NCBI RefSeq assembly: GCF_015679185.1
Contig: NZ_CP064939.1
Location: forward strand, 3,844,001 to 3,908,000
Origin: Pedobacter endophyticus
GTDB taxonomy: Bacteria > Bacteroidota > Bacteroidia > Sphingobacteriales > Sphingobacteriaceae
Length of the DNA stretch: 64,000 bases
Reading direction: 5' to 3'
Below, piece by piece: positions 30,104 through 38,226 of the stretch. Below the pieces are notes generated by a model, which had not been told where the DNA came from, did no database searches, and was given only the letters and a program-made list of their open reading frames with translations. The position numbers and the translations under genes are program-made. The first letter of the stretch is position 1, and every line of letters starts with the position of its first letter.

Positions 30104-30583
30104 ATGAGTCAAAGCAACAAGATCTCAATTGAGATCAATCCGGAAGAATCAGCAGCCATTTCAGCAGCTCTCGAACAATTAAAGGTCACTTTAAAGCCAA
30201 TTTTAACCATTAACTTAACTGCAGAGGAAAGAATCTCCACTTTAAAAATGGGCGACAAGACATTGGCTTTTGTAAATAAAACCCTGGAGTATGCCGTACA
30301 AAATCCTTCGTTGGTGCCTAATTACATCGATTTGGAAGAGGCAAAAAAAGATCACAAACTTGCAGCCGACAGTTACAACATTTTTCAGCAACTAAACACG
30401 CTTGTACGCGGCATAGAAGACACGGGCATGGTAGCAGGTGGCGATGCCTACGAGGCGGCATTAGTCATATATCATTCCATTAAGGGTGCAAGTCGATCTG
30501 ACATTCCCGGTACGCAGGCTATGTACGATGATTTGAAGCAACGTTTTCCCGGTCGCGGCAAAGGAAGTACACCATCTGTATAA
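30104..30583 (+). CDS. Conserved hypothetical protein of Bacteroidota
   Basis: Soluble 159-residue protein without signal peptide. It begins MSQSNKISIEINPEESAAIS and carries KMGDKTLAFVNKTLEYAVQN, then DTGMVAGGDAYEAALVIYHS and IPGTQAMYDDLKQRF. From memory I know short Bacteroidota proteins of this pattern (ISIEI start, MSDKTVAFVNK-like motif), but no function. It is predicted to be mainly helical. Its 3' side runs directly into a 33-bp palindrome and a 16-copy 21-bp tandem array, which may be a constant partner. Confidence 0.75.
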   Translation: MSQSNKISIEINPEESAAISAALEQLKVTLKPILTINLTAEERISTLKMGDKTLAFVNKTLEYAVQNPSLVPNYIDLEEAKKDHKLAADSYNIFQQLNTLVRGIEDTGMVAGGDAYEAALVIYHSIKGASRSDIPGTQAMYDDLKQRFPGRGKGSTPSV

Positions 30584-30623
30584 GTCTGATTTTTGATAAA
30601 GTGCCTTTACGGGCATTTAAAAG

Positions 30624-30656
30624 TACCTCCGAGCACCAATTTGGTGCTCGGAGGTA
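30624..30656 (+). terminator. 33-bp perfect palindrome, hairpin after the hypothetical gene
   Basis: Sixteen-base arms (TACCTCCGAGCACCAA and its complement) around a single T, 40 bases after the stop codon. It would form a very stable RNA hairpin. There is no T-run behind it; instead the right arm is the first unit of the 21-bp array, so the left arm could pair with any of the array's copies. Transcription termination is possible but not shown. Confidence 0.5.
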
Positions 30657-30983
30657 TTAAAAGGTAGCTCGGAGGTATTAAAAGGTAGCTCGGAGGTATT
30701 AAAAGGTAGCTCGGAGGTACTAAAAGGTAGCTCGGAGGTACTAAAAGGTAGCTCGGAGGTACTAAAAGGTAGCTCGGAGGTATTAAAAGGTAGCTCGGAG
30801 GTATTAAAAGGTAGCTCGGAGGTATTAAAAGGTAGCCCGGAGGTACTAAAAGGTAGCTCTGAGGTACTAAAAGGTAGCTCTGAGGTATTAAAAGGTAGCT
30901 CGGAGGTATTAAAAGGTGGCTCGGAGGTATTAAAAGGTAGCTCTGAGGTACTAAAAGGTAGCTCTGAGGTAGTAAAAAGCATC
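30648..30983. repeat. 16-copy 21-bp tandem repeat array
   Basis: Units of TCGGAGGTATTAAAAGGTAGC at strict 21-bp spacing from 30648 to 30963, the last diverged. Variation is limited: position 3 G/T (TCGG or TCTG), position 10 T/C (TATT or TACT), and single changes. As 21 is a multiple of three, three or more frames stay open, which creates spurious long ORFs on both strands. The plus frame would read SEVLKGS heptads to a TAG at 30987 but has no usable start codon after an upstream TAA at 30618. Confidence 0.95.
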
Positions 30984-31106
30984 TTTTAGATAGCAAAAGG
31001 TATCTCCGAGATACAAAGAAGTGGGTCTGTTCATTAAACTGTGTCACTGATTATATCTTTTAAGCCCTATTAGCGAGGTTGTCATCCGATAGCTATCGGA
31101 TCTGAC

Positions 31107-31238
31107 GTAGGAAGAATCTCTTACCTACGAAGCACTTGCCCCTTAAAAGCACAAGCCCTTTGGCTCTTGATTTTAAATCCAGCGTTAGGAAGAATCTCTT
31201 ACCTACGAAGCACTTGCCCCTAAAAAAGCACAAGCCCA
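31107..31238. repeat. Two direct copies of a ~52-bp sequence
   Basis: TAGGAAGAATCTCTTACCTA...AAGCACTTGCCCC and a following AAGCACAAGCCC occur at 31108-31158 and 31186-31238. A 16-bp palindrome TCCGATAGCTATCGGA precedes them (31085-31100). No gene is visible in 30990-31445. Confidence 0.8.
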
Positions 31239-31445
31239 ATATCAGCTTAATGAAACGTTACCTACATGCAGGTATTGTAAAAACAACGCTTCGTGTAAAA
31301 TTTTATTTATTCTTTGAAGTTTTAATCGCTTTAGAGCGTGTGTTAGATTATTTTCATGTAATAATGGGTATTTTATAGTTGATAACATTTCTATTATCCT
31401 ACCTTTAGTTTTTGATCATCCCTAAATAATAGAAAATTATTTAAC

Positions 31446-33257
31446 ATGATCGTCATGAAGAAATTAAAGTTTACCACCGGCAAGGCTGCGGCCTGCTTAG
31501 GTGTAATGTGCCTGTTATTGGTGCAGGGGTGTAAGAAGGACATTATACAGCCCAATTCAAAAGACCTGCAAAACGGCCTGTCCATCGCCGAGGCGAGGGC
31601 TTATTTTGAGCAAAACATCACCTCGATAAAGCACCGCAAATTGTCTTCAACCAGTCCTCTGGCCGATACCGGGACTGCAGACGACGACAGCACAGAAGCT
31701 AATCGGCCAATGTGGGATGCCGCCCAGCTCAAAGCGCTCGGCGCAGGCCCAAACGCCGTGTTAACCCCGTTGCACAGGCCCAATACCTATGTAAATATTT
31801 CTAAAGGCCGCATGGTACACTATGGCTTTCTGAACTACATGATGATGCGGAAAGACGAACAGGGTAATATGATAACCGAATGGGTAGAGTTGAAGCCAAC
31901 CGAAAAGTGGATCGATTCCAAAACATCAAGGAAGTACGACGGTGCCATTATAGTTAAGAACTGGGATGGAAGCATAAAAAAGATCTACTCATTTGACAAC
32001 GGCGAAATAATAAGAAAGAGCGCCTTGAAAAAGCGCATGCTGGCGAGCCTGAATGGAAAGGTTATGGACAGTTCTGGTGGCGATGTGCTTTGCTTGGTAA
32101 CCACAATTTTAACTATAAAAACCCAGGCCAACACCTGCCCCTGTGTTGGCCATACTTATGCGCAATATGATATCTGCGACTGCCCTAGGGGCAAACCCAG
32201 CGAAGGTTCGCACAAAACAGCAAAGGTAGAAGTAGAATACGATTGCAACATAGATATACCGGATGATCCAATTGATGGGACAGGGGGCACTAGCTCGGGG
32301 GGGACAACAATTGGTACTAATGGGAGCATAAGTGGAGCCGGAACCAACGGAAATGACTATGTGCCGCTAAACTGTAACCCAGATCCGAATTATACCATCC
32401 CAACTATCCCACCACCCCCGGGCACAGCGTACGTGCTACCCTGCTCTCAACTGGCCATACCAGTTGAACCACCAATTACTCCTATCACGGCTCCCAAAAC
32501 GTTGGCCGAGATACTGATAGAGTGGTTTAATACAGACGCCGACACGCAGATGCATCTTTCCGTTGCAGAGGTAACATTTTTAAATAACAACCCGTCAGTC
32601 ACAGCAGAACTGTATGAACATTTGAAAACGGAAGATCGAGCGGTAAAAGAATTTGGCAGATGGGCGGTGGGGTATTTATTCTTGAATAAACCCTTAACCT
32701 TTGAACAATTACTAGGCAGGCTAATGAACAAACCCTTTGATTTTGAACCCAGCCAAGTACTTTACATCCCCAGAGATAGAGAACCGGCCAGCTATTATTG
32801 GAGGCCGAAATTAAAAGAGACGAAAGATTTTGATAAGTATTTAAGCTTTGTGCCAGGCGATACTAAACCAGAAGATTTGGTTAATTGTTATTATTACGCT
32901 TTTGGTGATGTGCCTGGGGCATTAAAATATCCTGGAAGCCCCAAGTGGATGCTTAGATTTGAGCTAGGCCCAGAATGGGAAAAAGTGAAGAATGGTATTC
33001 CTATCAAGGTTGGCGATAGAATAGGATACTATGTTCCTAACCATAAAGGGAATGGGCCAGCCTGGGCACATGCGGGCGTGGTAATTGAGGTTGATGCGCA
33101 AGGATATGCCACTAAAATACGTAGTAAAATGGGGCCATATTGGAACATTATCGAGCATCACCCTAGAGATATCCCAGCAGATTATGGCAGCACTGAACCA
33201 TCATTTATAGTGAATGGCAAAGCAGAAGCTTCTCGCATTTATTATAGAAAAAAGTAA
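31446..33257 (+). CDS. Lipoprotein with C-terminal papain-like (NlpC/P60 or CHAP-like) domain, putative toxin
   Basis: Exported lipoprotein of 603 residues. The signal ends CLLLVQGC (Cys29) followed by KKD; ATG at 31455 is an equally good start. The N-terminal half has no recognised domain. A Gly/Ser/Thr-rich linker (about 275-300) and a Pro-rich stretch (about 315-350) precede the C-terminal domain. There, Cys481 in EDLVNCYYYAFGDV and His542 in GPAWAHAGVVIEVDAQG are spaced as in papain-like hydrolases; VGDRIGYYVPN between them is typical of NlpC/P60 and CHAP folds. Two paralogous exported proteins follow 11 bases downstream, and the 3' tail of this gene recurs twice after them. A peptidoglycan-cleaving toxin with periplasmic immunity is the best reading; a housekeeping cell-wall enzyme is possible. 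Confidence 0.6.
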   Translation: MIVMKKLKFTTGKAAACLGVMCLLLVQGCKKDIIQPNSKDLQNGLSIAEARAYFEQNITSIKHRKLSSTSPLADTGTADDDSTEANRPMWDAAQLKALGAGPNAVLTPLHRPNTYVNISKGRMVHYGFLNYMMMRKDEQGNMITEWVELKPTEKWIDSKTSRKYDGAIIVKNWDGSIKKIYSFDNGEIIRKSALKKRMLASLNGKVMDSSGGDVLCLVTTILTIKTQANTCPCVGHTYAQYDICDCPRGKPSEGSHKTAKVEVEYDCNIDIPDDPIDGTGGTSSGGTTIGTNGSISGAGTNGNDYVPLNCNPDPNYTIPTIPPPPGTAYVLPCSQLAIPVEPPITPITAPKTLAEILIEWFNTDADTQMHLSVAEVTFLNNNPSVTAELYEHLKTEDRAVKEFGRWAVGYLFLNKPLTFEQLLGRLMNKPFDFEPSQVLYIPRDREPASYYWRPKLKETKDFDKYLSFVPGDTKPEDLVNCYYYAFGDVPGALKYPGSPKWMLRFELGPEWEKVKNGIPIKVGDRIGYYVPNHKGNGPAWAHAGVVIEVDAQGYATKIRSKMGPYWNIIEHHPRDIPADYGSTEPSFIVNGKAEASRIYYRKK

Positions 33258-33268
33258 TTTAATAGACC

Positions 33269-34033
33269 ATGAGAAACATTTTTTTAATTATTACCTTATC
33301 ATTTATTTCAGGAGCAGCCTTCGCTCAGGATACTATTGCCCATGACCTTCGAAAGTTAGCCCACCTTAAACTCTGGTGTGAGGTGCATGGGGTATTTCCA
33401 AATCAGAAAGAATTTAGTGATAGGAAAAAAGATAGGGGTAGAGATTCTCTTTTTTACCAATACGTTTCGCTTATTGCCAAGGTAAAGAAATCGCCCAAGA
33501 TTTACTTAACCTATATTAATAAAGTATTAAAGGAAAACACCGACTCCTTGCGCAAGCAGGAGATGGTCTATAAAATTCCATTCCCTCCTACACCCCTTTA
33601 TTATTATAATTCCTATTCGATCAAGATCATTGACCTGTACCGGGTAATAAAATATAGCCTTTTAGAACGGGATGATGATTACCTGCCCGAAAATTTTGTT
33701 GATCTAGGGGTAATCGACCCCAAAAACTATCATGGCTATTATGAGCCGGAGCCGAAGCGTGAAGCAGCGATTAAATACATCATCAAGCGGTTTTCGTTAA
33801 ATGCCAAAGAAAAGAAGTTTTTGAGGGACGAACTGAATGTAGGCTATGTTATGGATATAAAAAACTTTTTAGATACCTGTGCACAAACTGCAGAGAACGA
33901 ACTGTTTATAAGAGAATCGATCGCAAGTTTTGTAAAAGATAAAGAAGTCCCATTAGATGGGCTTTATTTCTATCACCGGCATCTCAAAGACACAGAAGGC
34001 TATATGCCGAGAGATAAGGAGCCCCGTAAATAA
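33269..34033 (+). CDS. Exported protein, putative immunity protein (copy A)
   Basis: A 254-residue protein with a signal peptide (MRNIFLIITLSFISGAAFAQ) and no membrane segment, so probably periplasmic. No known family recognised. It begins 11 bases after the papain-like lipoprotein. About three quarters of its residues match copy B (34173), including DLRKLAHLKLWCE, KNYHGYYEPEPKR and KKFLRDELNVGYVMDI. The match breaks in the middle (residues about 97-115) and at the C-terminus. Immunity is inferred from order, export and the toxin-tail repeats. Confidence 0.65.
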   Translation: MRNIFLIITLSFISGAAFAQDTIAHDLRKLAHLKLWCEVHGVFPNQKEFSDRKKDRGRDSLFYQYVSLIAKVKKSPKIYLTYINKVLKENTDSLRKQEMVYKIPFPPTPLYYYNSYSIKIIDLYRVIKYSLLERDDDYLPENFVDLGVIDPKNYHGYYEPEPKREAAIKYIIKRFSLNAKEKKFLRDELNVGYVMDIKNFLDTCAQTAENELFIRESIASFVKDKEVPLDGLYFYHRHLKDTEGYMPRDKEPRK

Positions 34034-34035
34034 CG

Positions 34036-34161
34036 CAGGTGCAATACGGCATTATCGAGCATCACCCAAGAGATATCCCAGCAGATTATGGCAGCACAGC
34101 ACCATCATTTATAGTGAATGGCAAAGCGGAAGCTTCCCGCATTTATTATAGAAAAAAGTAA
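34036..34161 (+). pseudogene. Orphan toxin 3' tail, unit B
   Basis: Translates in frame as QYGIIEHHPRDIPADYGSTA and on to RIYYRKK and TAA. It is about 95% identical in DNA to the last 120 bases of the lipoprotein gene but has no start codon. Just before the shared part it reads QYG, where the intact gene reads PYWN, so it may descend from a related but different toxin. Confidence 0.8.
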
Positions 34162-34172
34162 TTTAATAGCCC

Positions 34173-34937
34173 ATGAGAAAGATTCTTTTCATGATTGCCC
34201 TTTCATTGATCTCGGCTGTGGCCCTGGCTCAAGATACCATTGGCCGTGACCTACGAAAGTTAGCCCACCTTAAACTATGGTGCGAGTTATATGGCATATA
34301 CCCAAATCAGAAAATATTTAGTAATCATGAAAAAAATAAAGCCATTAGAGATTCTCTTTTTTACCAATACGTTTCGCTTATTGCCAAGGTAAAAAAATCG
34401 CCCGAGGTTTATTTAACCTATATTAATAGGGTATTAAAGGAAAACACCGACTCCTTGCGCAAACAGACGACGACCTATAACAATTCAATCGTCACAATGC
34501 TTAATCGGTATAATCCTCATTCGATCAAGATCATTGACCTGTACCGGGTAATAAAATATAGCCTTTTCGAACGGGATGATGATTACCTGCCTGAAGATTT
34601 TCGTGGCCTGGGCGTAATCGACCCCAAAAATTATCATGGCTATTACGAGCCGGAGCCGAAGCGTAAAGCAGCGATTAAATACATCATTAAGCGGTTTTCG
34701 TTAAACGCCAAAGAAAAGAAGTTTTTAAGAGATGAACTGAATGTGGGCTATGTTATGGATATAAAAACCTTTTTGGATACCTGTGCACAAACAACCGAGA
34801 ACGAAATGTTTATAAGAAAATCGATCGCAGGTTTTGTAAAGGATAAGGGAGCCCCGTTAATCGGGCTCTATTATGACCATCTGCTTTTCAGAGACACAGA
34901 AAACTATATACCGAGAGATAAGGAGCCACCTAAATAG
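34173..34937 (+). CDS. Exported protein, putative immunity protein (copy B)
   Basis: Paralogue of copy A: 254 residues, signal peptide MRKILFMIALSLISAVALAQ, probable periplasmic location. Conserved parts are DLRKLAHLKLWCE, RDSLFYQYVSLIAKVKKSP, IKIIDLYRVIKYSLFERDDD and RFSLNAKEKKFLRDELNVGY. Differences cluster at residues 51-57 and 97-115 and at the end, as expected if these loops set toxin specificity. It starts 12 bases after the orphan toxin tail of unit B. Function inferred as for copy A. Confidence 0.65.
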   Translation: MRKILFMIALSLISAVALAQDTIGRDLRKLAHLKLWCELYGIYPNQKIFSNHEKNKAIRDSLFYQYVSLIAKVKKSPEVYLTYINRVLKENTDSLRKQTTTYNNSIVTMLNRYNPHSIKIIDLYRVIKYSLFERDDDYLPEDFRGLGVIDPKNYHGYYEPEPKRKAAIKYIIKRFSLNAKEKKFLRDELNVGYVMDIKTFLDTCAQTTENEMFIRKSIAGFVKDKGAPLIGLYYDHLLFRDTENYIPRDKEPPK

Positions 34938-34942
34938 CGTAA

Positions 34943-35101
34943 GGGCAATACGGCATTATCGAGCATCATCCAAGAGATATCCCTGTGAGCTACGGAGATA
35001 CTAACCCTACTTGCACGTACAACGGAAAACCATATCCGTCAAACAGGCCCCTTTTTTATATTTCAAACATATTGATTGTGCAATTAAAAACAATAAACTA
35101 A
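34943..35101 (+). pseudogene. Orphan toxin 3' tail, unit C (different C-terminus)
   Basis: Reads in frame QYGIIEHHPRDIPVSYGDTN and then a new sequence (TCTYNGKPYPSNRPLFYI...) to a TAA at 35099. It shares only the IIEHHPRDIP core with the intact toxin, so it is the tail of another toxin variant. No start codon. Confidence 0.75.
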
Positions 35102-35105
35102 ATAA

Positions 35106-35225
35106 AAAGACCCAGAAGATACTTATAATTATTTCCCAAGTATAACGTCCTCAGACCCGAGACCCAATTTGGTAACACAATTGGATCTTTACAAAATTAT
35201 TAGATATAGTTTGTTTGAAAAGAAC
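35106..35225 (+). pseudogene. Remnant of a third immunity gene
   Basis: The frame from 35106 reads KDPEDTYNYFPSITSS and then LVTQLDLYKIIRYSLFEKN, which matches IKIIDLYRVIKYSLFERD of the two immunity proteins. The 5' third is missing and the 3' half is cut off exactly where the dispersed CCAGTGCTGGTCGAGG element begins (35225). Confidence 0.75.
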
Positions 35226-35292
35226 CAGTGCTGGTCGAGGTTTGTAACCTCGACCTACATAATACTGGATTTGCAACCCAGAGCTAAACACG
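35225..35292. repeat. Dispersed double-hairpin repeat, second full copy
   Basis: Same order as at 29959: CCAGTGCTGGTCGAGG, hairpin with AACCTCGACC, then TACTGGATTTGCAACCCAGAGC. It truncates the immunity remnant. The following 35293-35427 shows no feature I can name. Confidence 0.8.
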
Positions 35293-35427
35293 TCCGGATT
35301 GCAAATTCAGACTAGCGTGAAACCGTTCTTCACCAAAAACCCGGCTTAAATCGGTAAACATGCTTTTTCACTTTAAAACAGGCCCAATTGAATAATCTTT
35401 TGTAATTTCCGCTCACTGAACAAACTC

Positions 35428-38226
35428 ATGAAAGTTAACATCGACTCCACCTTAATTTTTAGAACGCCCAAATTTTCGTACACAGACGAATTGGGCGATT
35501 GCTGGGATGAGTTGAAAGCCGCCATTGCCCTGTCTTCAACGTCGTTTTACGAAACAATAAAAGATGTTAACGTAAGCGGACTTGATGCGCTGCCTCCAAA
35601 AATCTATTTTACCATTTGGAAATACTTTAACAGGGCCAAATTTCGCTCAACACCATACGGAACCTTCGCCAGTTTCACCATTTTGGAGAATGCGATCGAT
35701 GAAAACAAAAGTCAGATTGTAATTAATGAGCGCCAAAAACTGACTGAGTTGCTCGATTGGCCACTTAAAAACAACATTCAGTTTAACATTAACGACTTAC
35801 TTAATAAAAACTGCCTGCTTTTTAGCAACAGCAGTTACTATTTAACACCGCAAAGCTGCCGTTATATTGCCTGTACCGATGGTGTTTTTGAGCTGGCAGA
35901 AATTGATAAAAACGAGGAGGTGTTGCAGATTTTAGCGGCTTGCTTAACGCCTTTACGAGTTAACGATCTGGTAACAAAGCTCGGTTTAGAAAACGAGGCC
36001 CTGCCCGAATTGTACGAACTTTTGCAAGATATGCACGAGCTGCAGCTGATTTTTACAGCATACGACCCAAATATTATCGGCGAGGATTATTTCGACAGGA
36101 TTGGAATAAAAAGCGATGAACAGGCGGCAAAATACATTATTGCCGAAAGGCATGCACAGACTGGCGCACTAAATAACCCTATTTTAAGGGCCTTGCCAGG
36201 TTTGATCGATTTATTGCACCACAGCATTCGGCAAGGCGAGCGGACCGCATTGCAGCAGTTTGTACGCAACTTTAAGAAAAGATTTGAAGATAAAGAAGTG
36301 CCTTTGCTGCAAGCCCTCGACCCCGAACTGGGCGTTGGCTATGACGATTTGGAACAAGCCGGAACCAATGATGACCTTATCGCTCAGTTGAGCAGTAAAA
36401 AGAATAAAGAGGCCGATGTGGACGACCTCAAATCGCTGCTTTCGCAACAACTATCAGCGCAAAAATTCAATAGCGCCGATCCCATTTTGTTAAACAAACT
36501 TCCGCTGAAACCGCTCGAAAAAGTAAACCCACTTCCTAATTCGGTGAGTGTACTGATGTCGGTTGTAGATGATTTAATTTTTATCGATCAAATTGGTGGC
36601 ACCACCGCAAATGCACTAAGTGGCCGGTTTACAATGGCCAGTTCTAAAGTGGAAGCCTATTGTAAAGCCACCGCACAGAGAGAGCAAAGCGCAAATGAAG
36701 ACGTACTTTTTTTCGATGTGGCCTATATGGTCGAAGCCAATATCGACAACATTAACAGGCGTAAGCTCGTGTACGATCATCAGCTCTCGATTTTAAATTT
36801 CGACACTTCGGCAGAGCCACTGACACTCAACGATATTCAAATCGCTATGCGAGGGTCGGACATTATTTTGCGCTCCAAAAAACTGAACAGGCGCATTGTT
36901 CCCAAAATGGCCTCCGCCTATAACTACAGCAGATCAGACCTTTCGGTTTTTAGGCTGTTGTGCGATTTGCAGCACCATCGCCAGCAAACAAACCTTTCCG
37001 TTTCGCTCGAAAGCCTGTTTCCAAACCTCCGTTATTACCCAAGGCTGCAATACCATAACATCATATTGAGTGCCTCGAAATGGAAAATCGATAAACAAAA
37101 CCTAACCGACACGAAACAGCAGTTTTTTTCTGTTAACGATTGCAGAACGTATCTAAAATCGCTGGGTGTTAACGGCCTTTTCAAAACAGGGGTGTCCGAT
37201 CAAACCCTTTGCTTTGATGTGGAAAGCGATAACGATGTTTCGGCGTTTTTACAGTACATGCAAAAACAAACCAGCGTTTACCTGGAAGAAGTGGTTTTAC
37301 CCATAAACAGCGCTGTAGTTGATGAAGCAGGGAAACCTTATATGGCCCAGTTCATTCTAAACCTTTATCACCAAAACAAAATATACAACAGCATTTTGCC
37401 ACAAAGCGAGGCACCTGCGGTGCAAGAAATCTTTCCTCCGGGAAAAGAATGGCTTTATTTTGAGGTTTTTTGCCATCAACAACGTGCCGATCAGCTCCTT
37501 GTAGAAATTGTTTCTCCCTTTGTAACAGCACATCAACAGCACATTAAATCGTGGTTCTTTATCCGCTACAACGAAAATGGCGATCACATCAGGTTTCGCA
37601 TCCTTTTAAACGATGAGCGTGACGGACAAAAACTAACTTCGCTATTCGTTAACGATTTAGATGCATATTTAGCTGCCGGCCTGATATCCGACATACAGAT
37701 TAAGACCTACAAACGCGAAGTAAACAGGTATGGGGCAGATTTGATAGGCACTGTAGAAACACATTTCTGCGCCGATAGCAAATATATATTGTCTCTTATC
37801 GAAACACAGCCCGACAATTTTAGCAAGTATAAACTTTGTTCGAGCCTGGTGGAGCATATTCAGGCGTCAAAAGTGCTCAGCGCCGATAGGCTGGCCAAGG
37901 TAATAAAGCACGTATCAGACGCTTTTAATGAGGAACATCGACTTGAACCGGCAGATTTCAAAAAGCTGAACAGTCAATACCAGCAATTTAGAAAACTCGA
38001 AAATGTGCCGCTAACTGCGTATCAGGCAGAACATTTCGAGGGATTTGCAACAAGCCTGGTATCTACGTTAGGCAGTGCCAGCGAACAAAACCGGGAAAAA
38101 CTGTTTTCGGACTTAATCCACATGCACGTAAACCGACTTTTCAATAAAGATCAGCGCACCCACGAAATGGTGATTCATTACTTTCTGCTTAAAGATATTC
38201 AACGCGTACTCGCCATGCAACGCTAG
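35428..38226 (+). CDS. LanB-type lantibiotic dehydratase with SpaB_C domain
   Basis: Predicted RiPP enzyme of 932 residues. Full-length LanB enzymes use glutamyl-tRNA to dehydrate Ser/Thr in a precursor peptide: an N-terminal domain adds glutamate and a C-terminal domain eliminates it. The N-terminal lantibiotic-dehydratase part covers about residues 1-640 (RSTPYGTFASFTIL near the start, then LDWPL and later RIVPKMASAYNYSRSDLSVF). The C-terminal SpaB_C or thiopeptide-type part begins near residue 673 (EWLYFEVFCHQQRADQLLVE, KSWFFIRYNENGDHIRFRIL). Length is close to normal, so both parts seem present. Seven precursor-like genes lie 1.2 kb downstream, beyond a kinase on the other strand; no LanC cyclase or dedicated transporter is in the window. 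The stop codon overlaps that of the kinase gene. Confidence 0.85.
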   Translation: MKVNIDSTLIFRTPKFSYTDELGDCWDELKAAIALSSTSFYETIKDVNVSGLDALPPKIYFTIWKYFNRAKFRSTPYGTFASFTILENAIDENKSQIVINERQKLTELLDWPLKNNIQFNINDLLNKNCLLFSNSSYYLTPQSCRYIACTDGVFELAEIDKNEEVLQILAACLTPLRVNDLVTKLGLENEALPELYELLQDMHELQLIFTAYDPNIIGEDYFDRIGIKSDEQAAKYIIAERHAQTGALNNPILRALPGLIDLLHHSIRQGERTALQQFVRNFKKRFEDKEVPLLQALDPELGVGYDDLEQAGTNDDLIAQLSSKKNKEADVDDLKSLLSQQLSAQKFNSADPILLNKLPLKPLEKVNPLPNSVSVLMSVVDDLIFIDQIGGTTANALSGRFTMASSKVEAYCKATAQREQSANEDVLFFDVAYMVEANIDNINRRKLVYDHQLSILNFDTSAEPLTLNDIQIAMRGSDIILRSKKLNRRIVPKMASAYNYSRSDLSVFRLLCDLQHHRQQTNLSVSLESLFPNLRYYPRLQYHNIILSASKWKIDKQNLTDTKQQFFSVNDCRTYLKSLGVNGLFKTGVSDQTLCFDVESDNDVSAFLQYMQKQTSVYLEEVVLPINSAVVDEAGKPYMAQFILNLYHQNKIYNSILPQSEAPAVQEIFPPGKEWLYFEVFCHQQRADQLLVEIVSPFVTAHQQHIKSWFFIRYNENGDHIRFRILLNDERDGQKLTSLFVNDLDAYLAAGLISDIQIKTYKREVNRYGADLIGTVETHFCADSKYILSLIETQPDNFSKYKLCSSLVEHIQASKVLSADRLAKVIKHVSDAFNEEHRLEPADFKKLNSQYQQFRKLENVPLTAYQAEHFEGFATSLVSTLGSASEQNREKLFSDLIHMHVNRLFNKDQRTHEMVIHYFLLKDIQRVLAMQR

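Larger units (their letters stand above)
33146..34973 (+). repeat. 904-bp tandem repeat: toxin 3' tail plus immunity gene
   Basis: The segment starting CATTATCGAGCATCA occurs at 33146, 34050 and 34954, exactly 904 bp apart. The immunity starts at 33269 and 34173 keep the same spacing. Unit A carries the real 3' end of the toxin gene, units B and C carry orphan tails. Unit C diverges within about 30 bases. Confidence 0.92.

Noticed and set aside
30648..30983. CRISPR-like array
   Set aside because: Units are contiguous 21-bp repeats without spacers.
30607..31047. Two overlapping minus-strand ORFs of 146 and 121 codons with YLLIPPS or LPFNTSE heptads
   Set aside because: They exist only because a 21-bp repeat without stop codons is open in several frames. 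The sequences have no signal or domain, and both frames cover the same DNA.
31136..31378. 80-codon plus-strand ORF
   Set aside because: It spans the direct repeats, has no homologous look and no promoter or neighbour that supports it.
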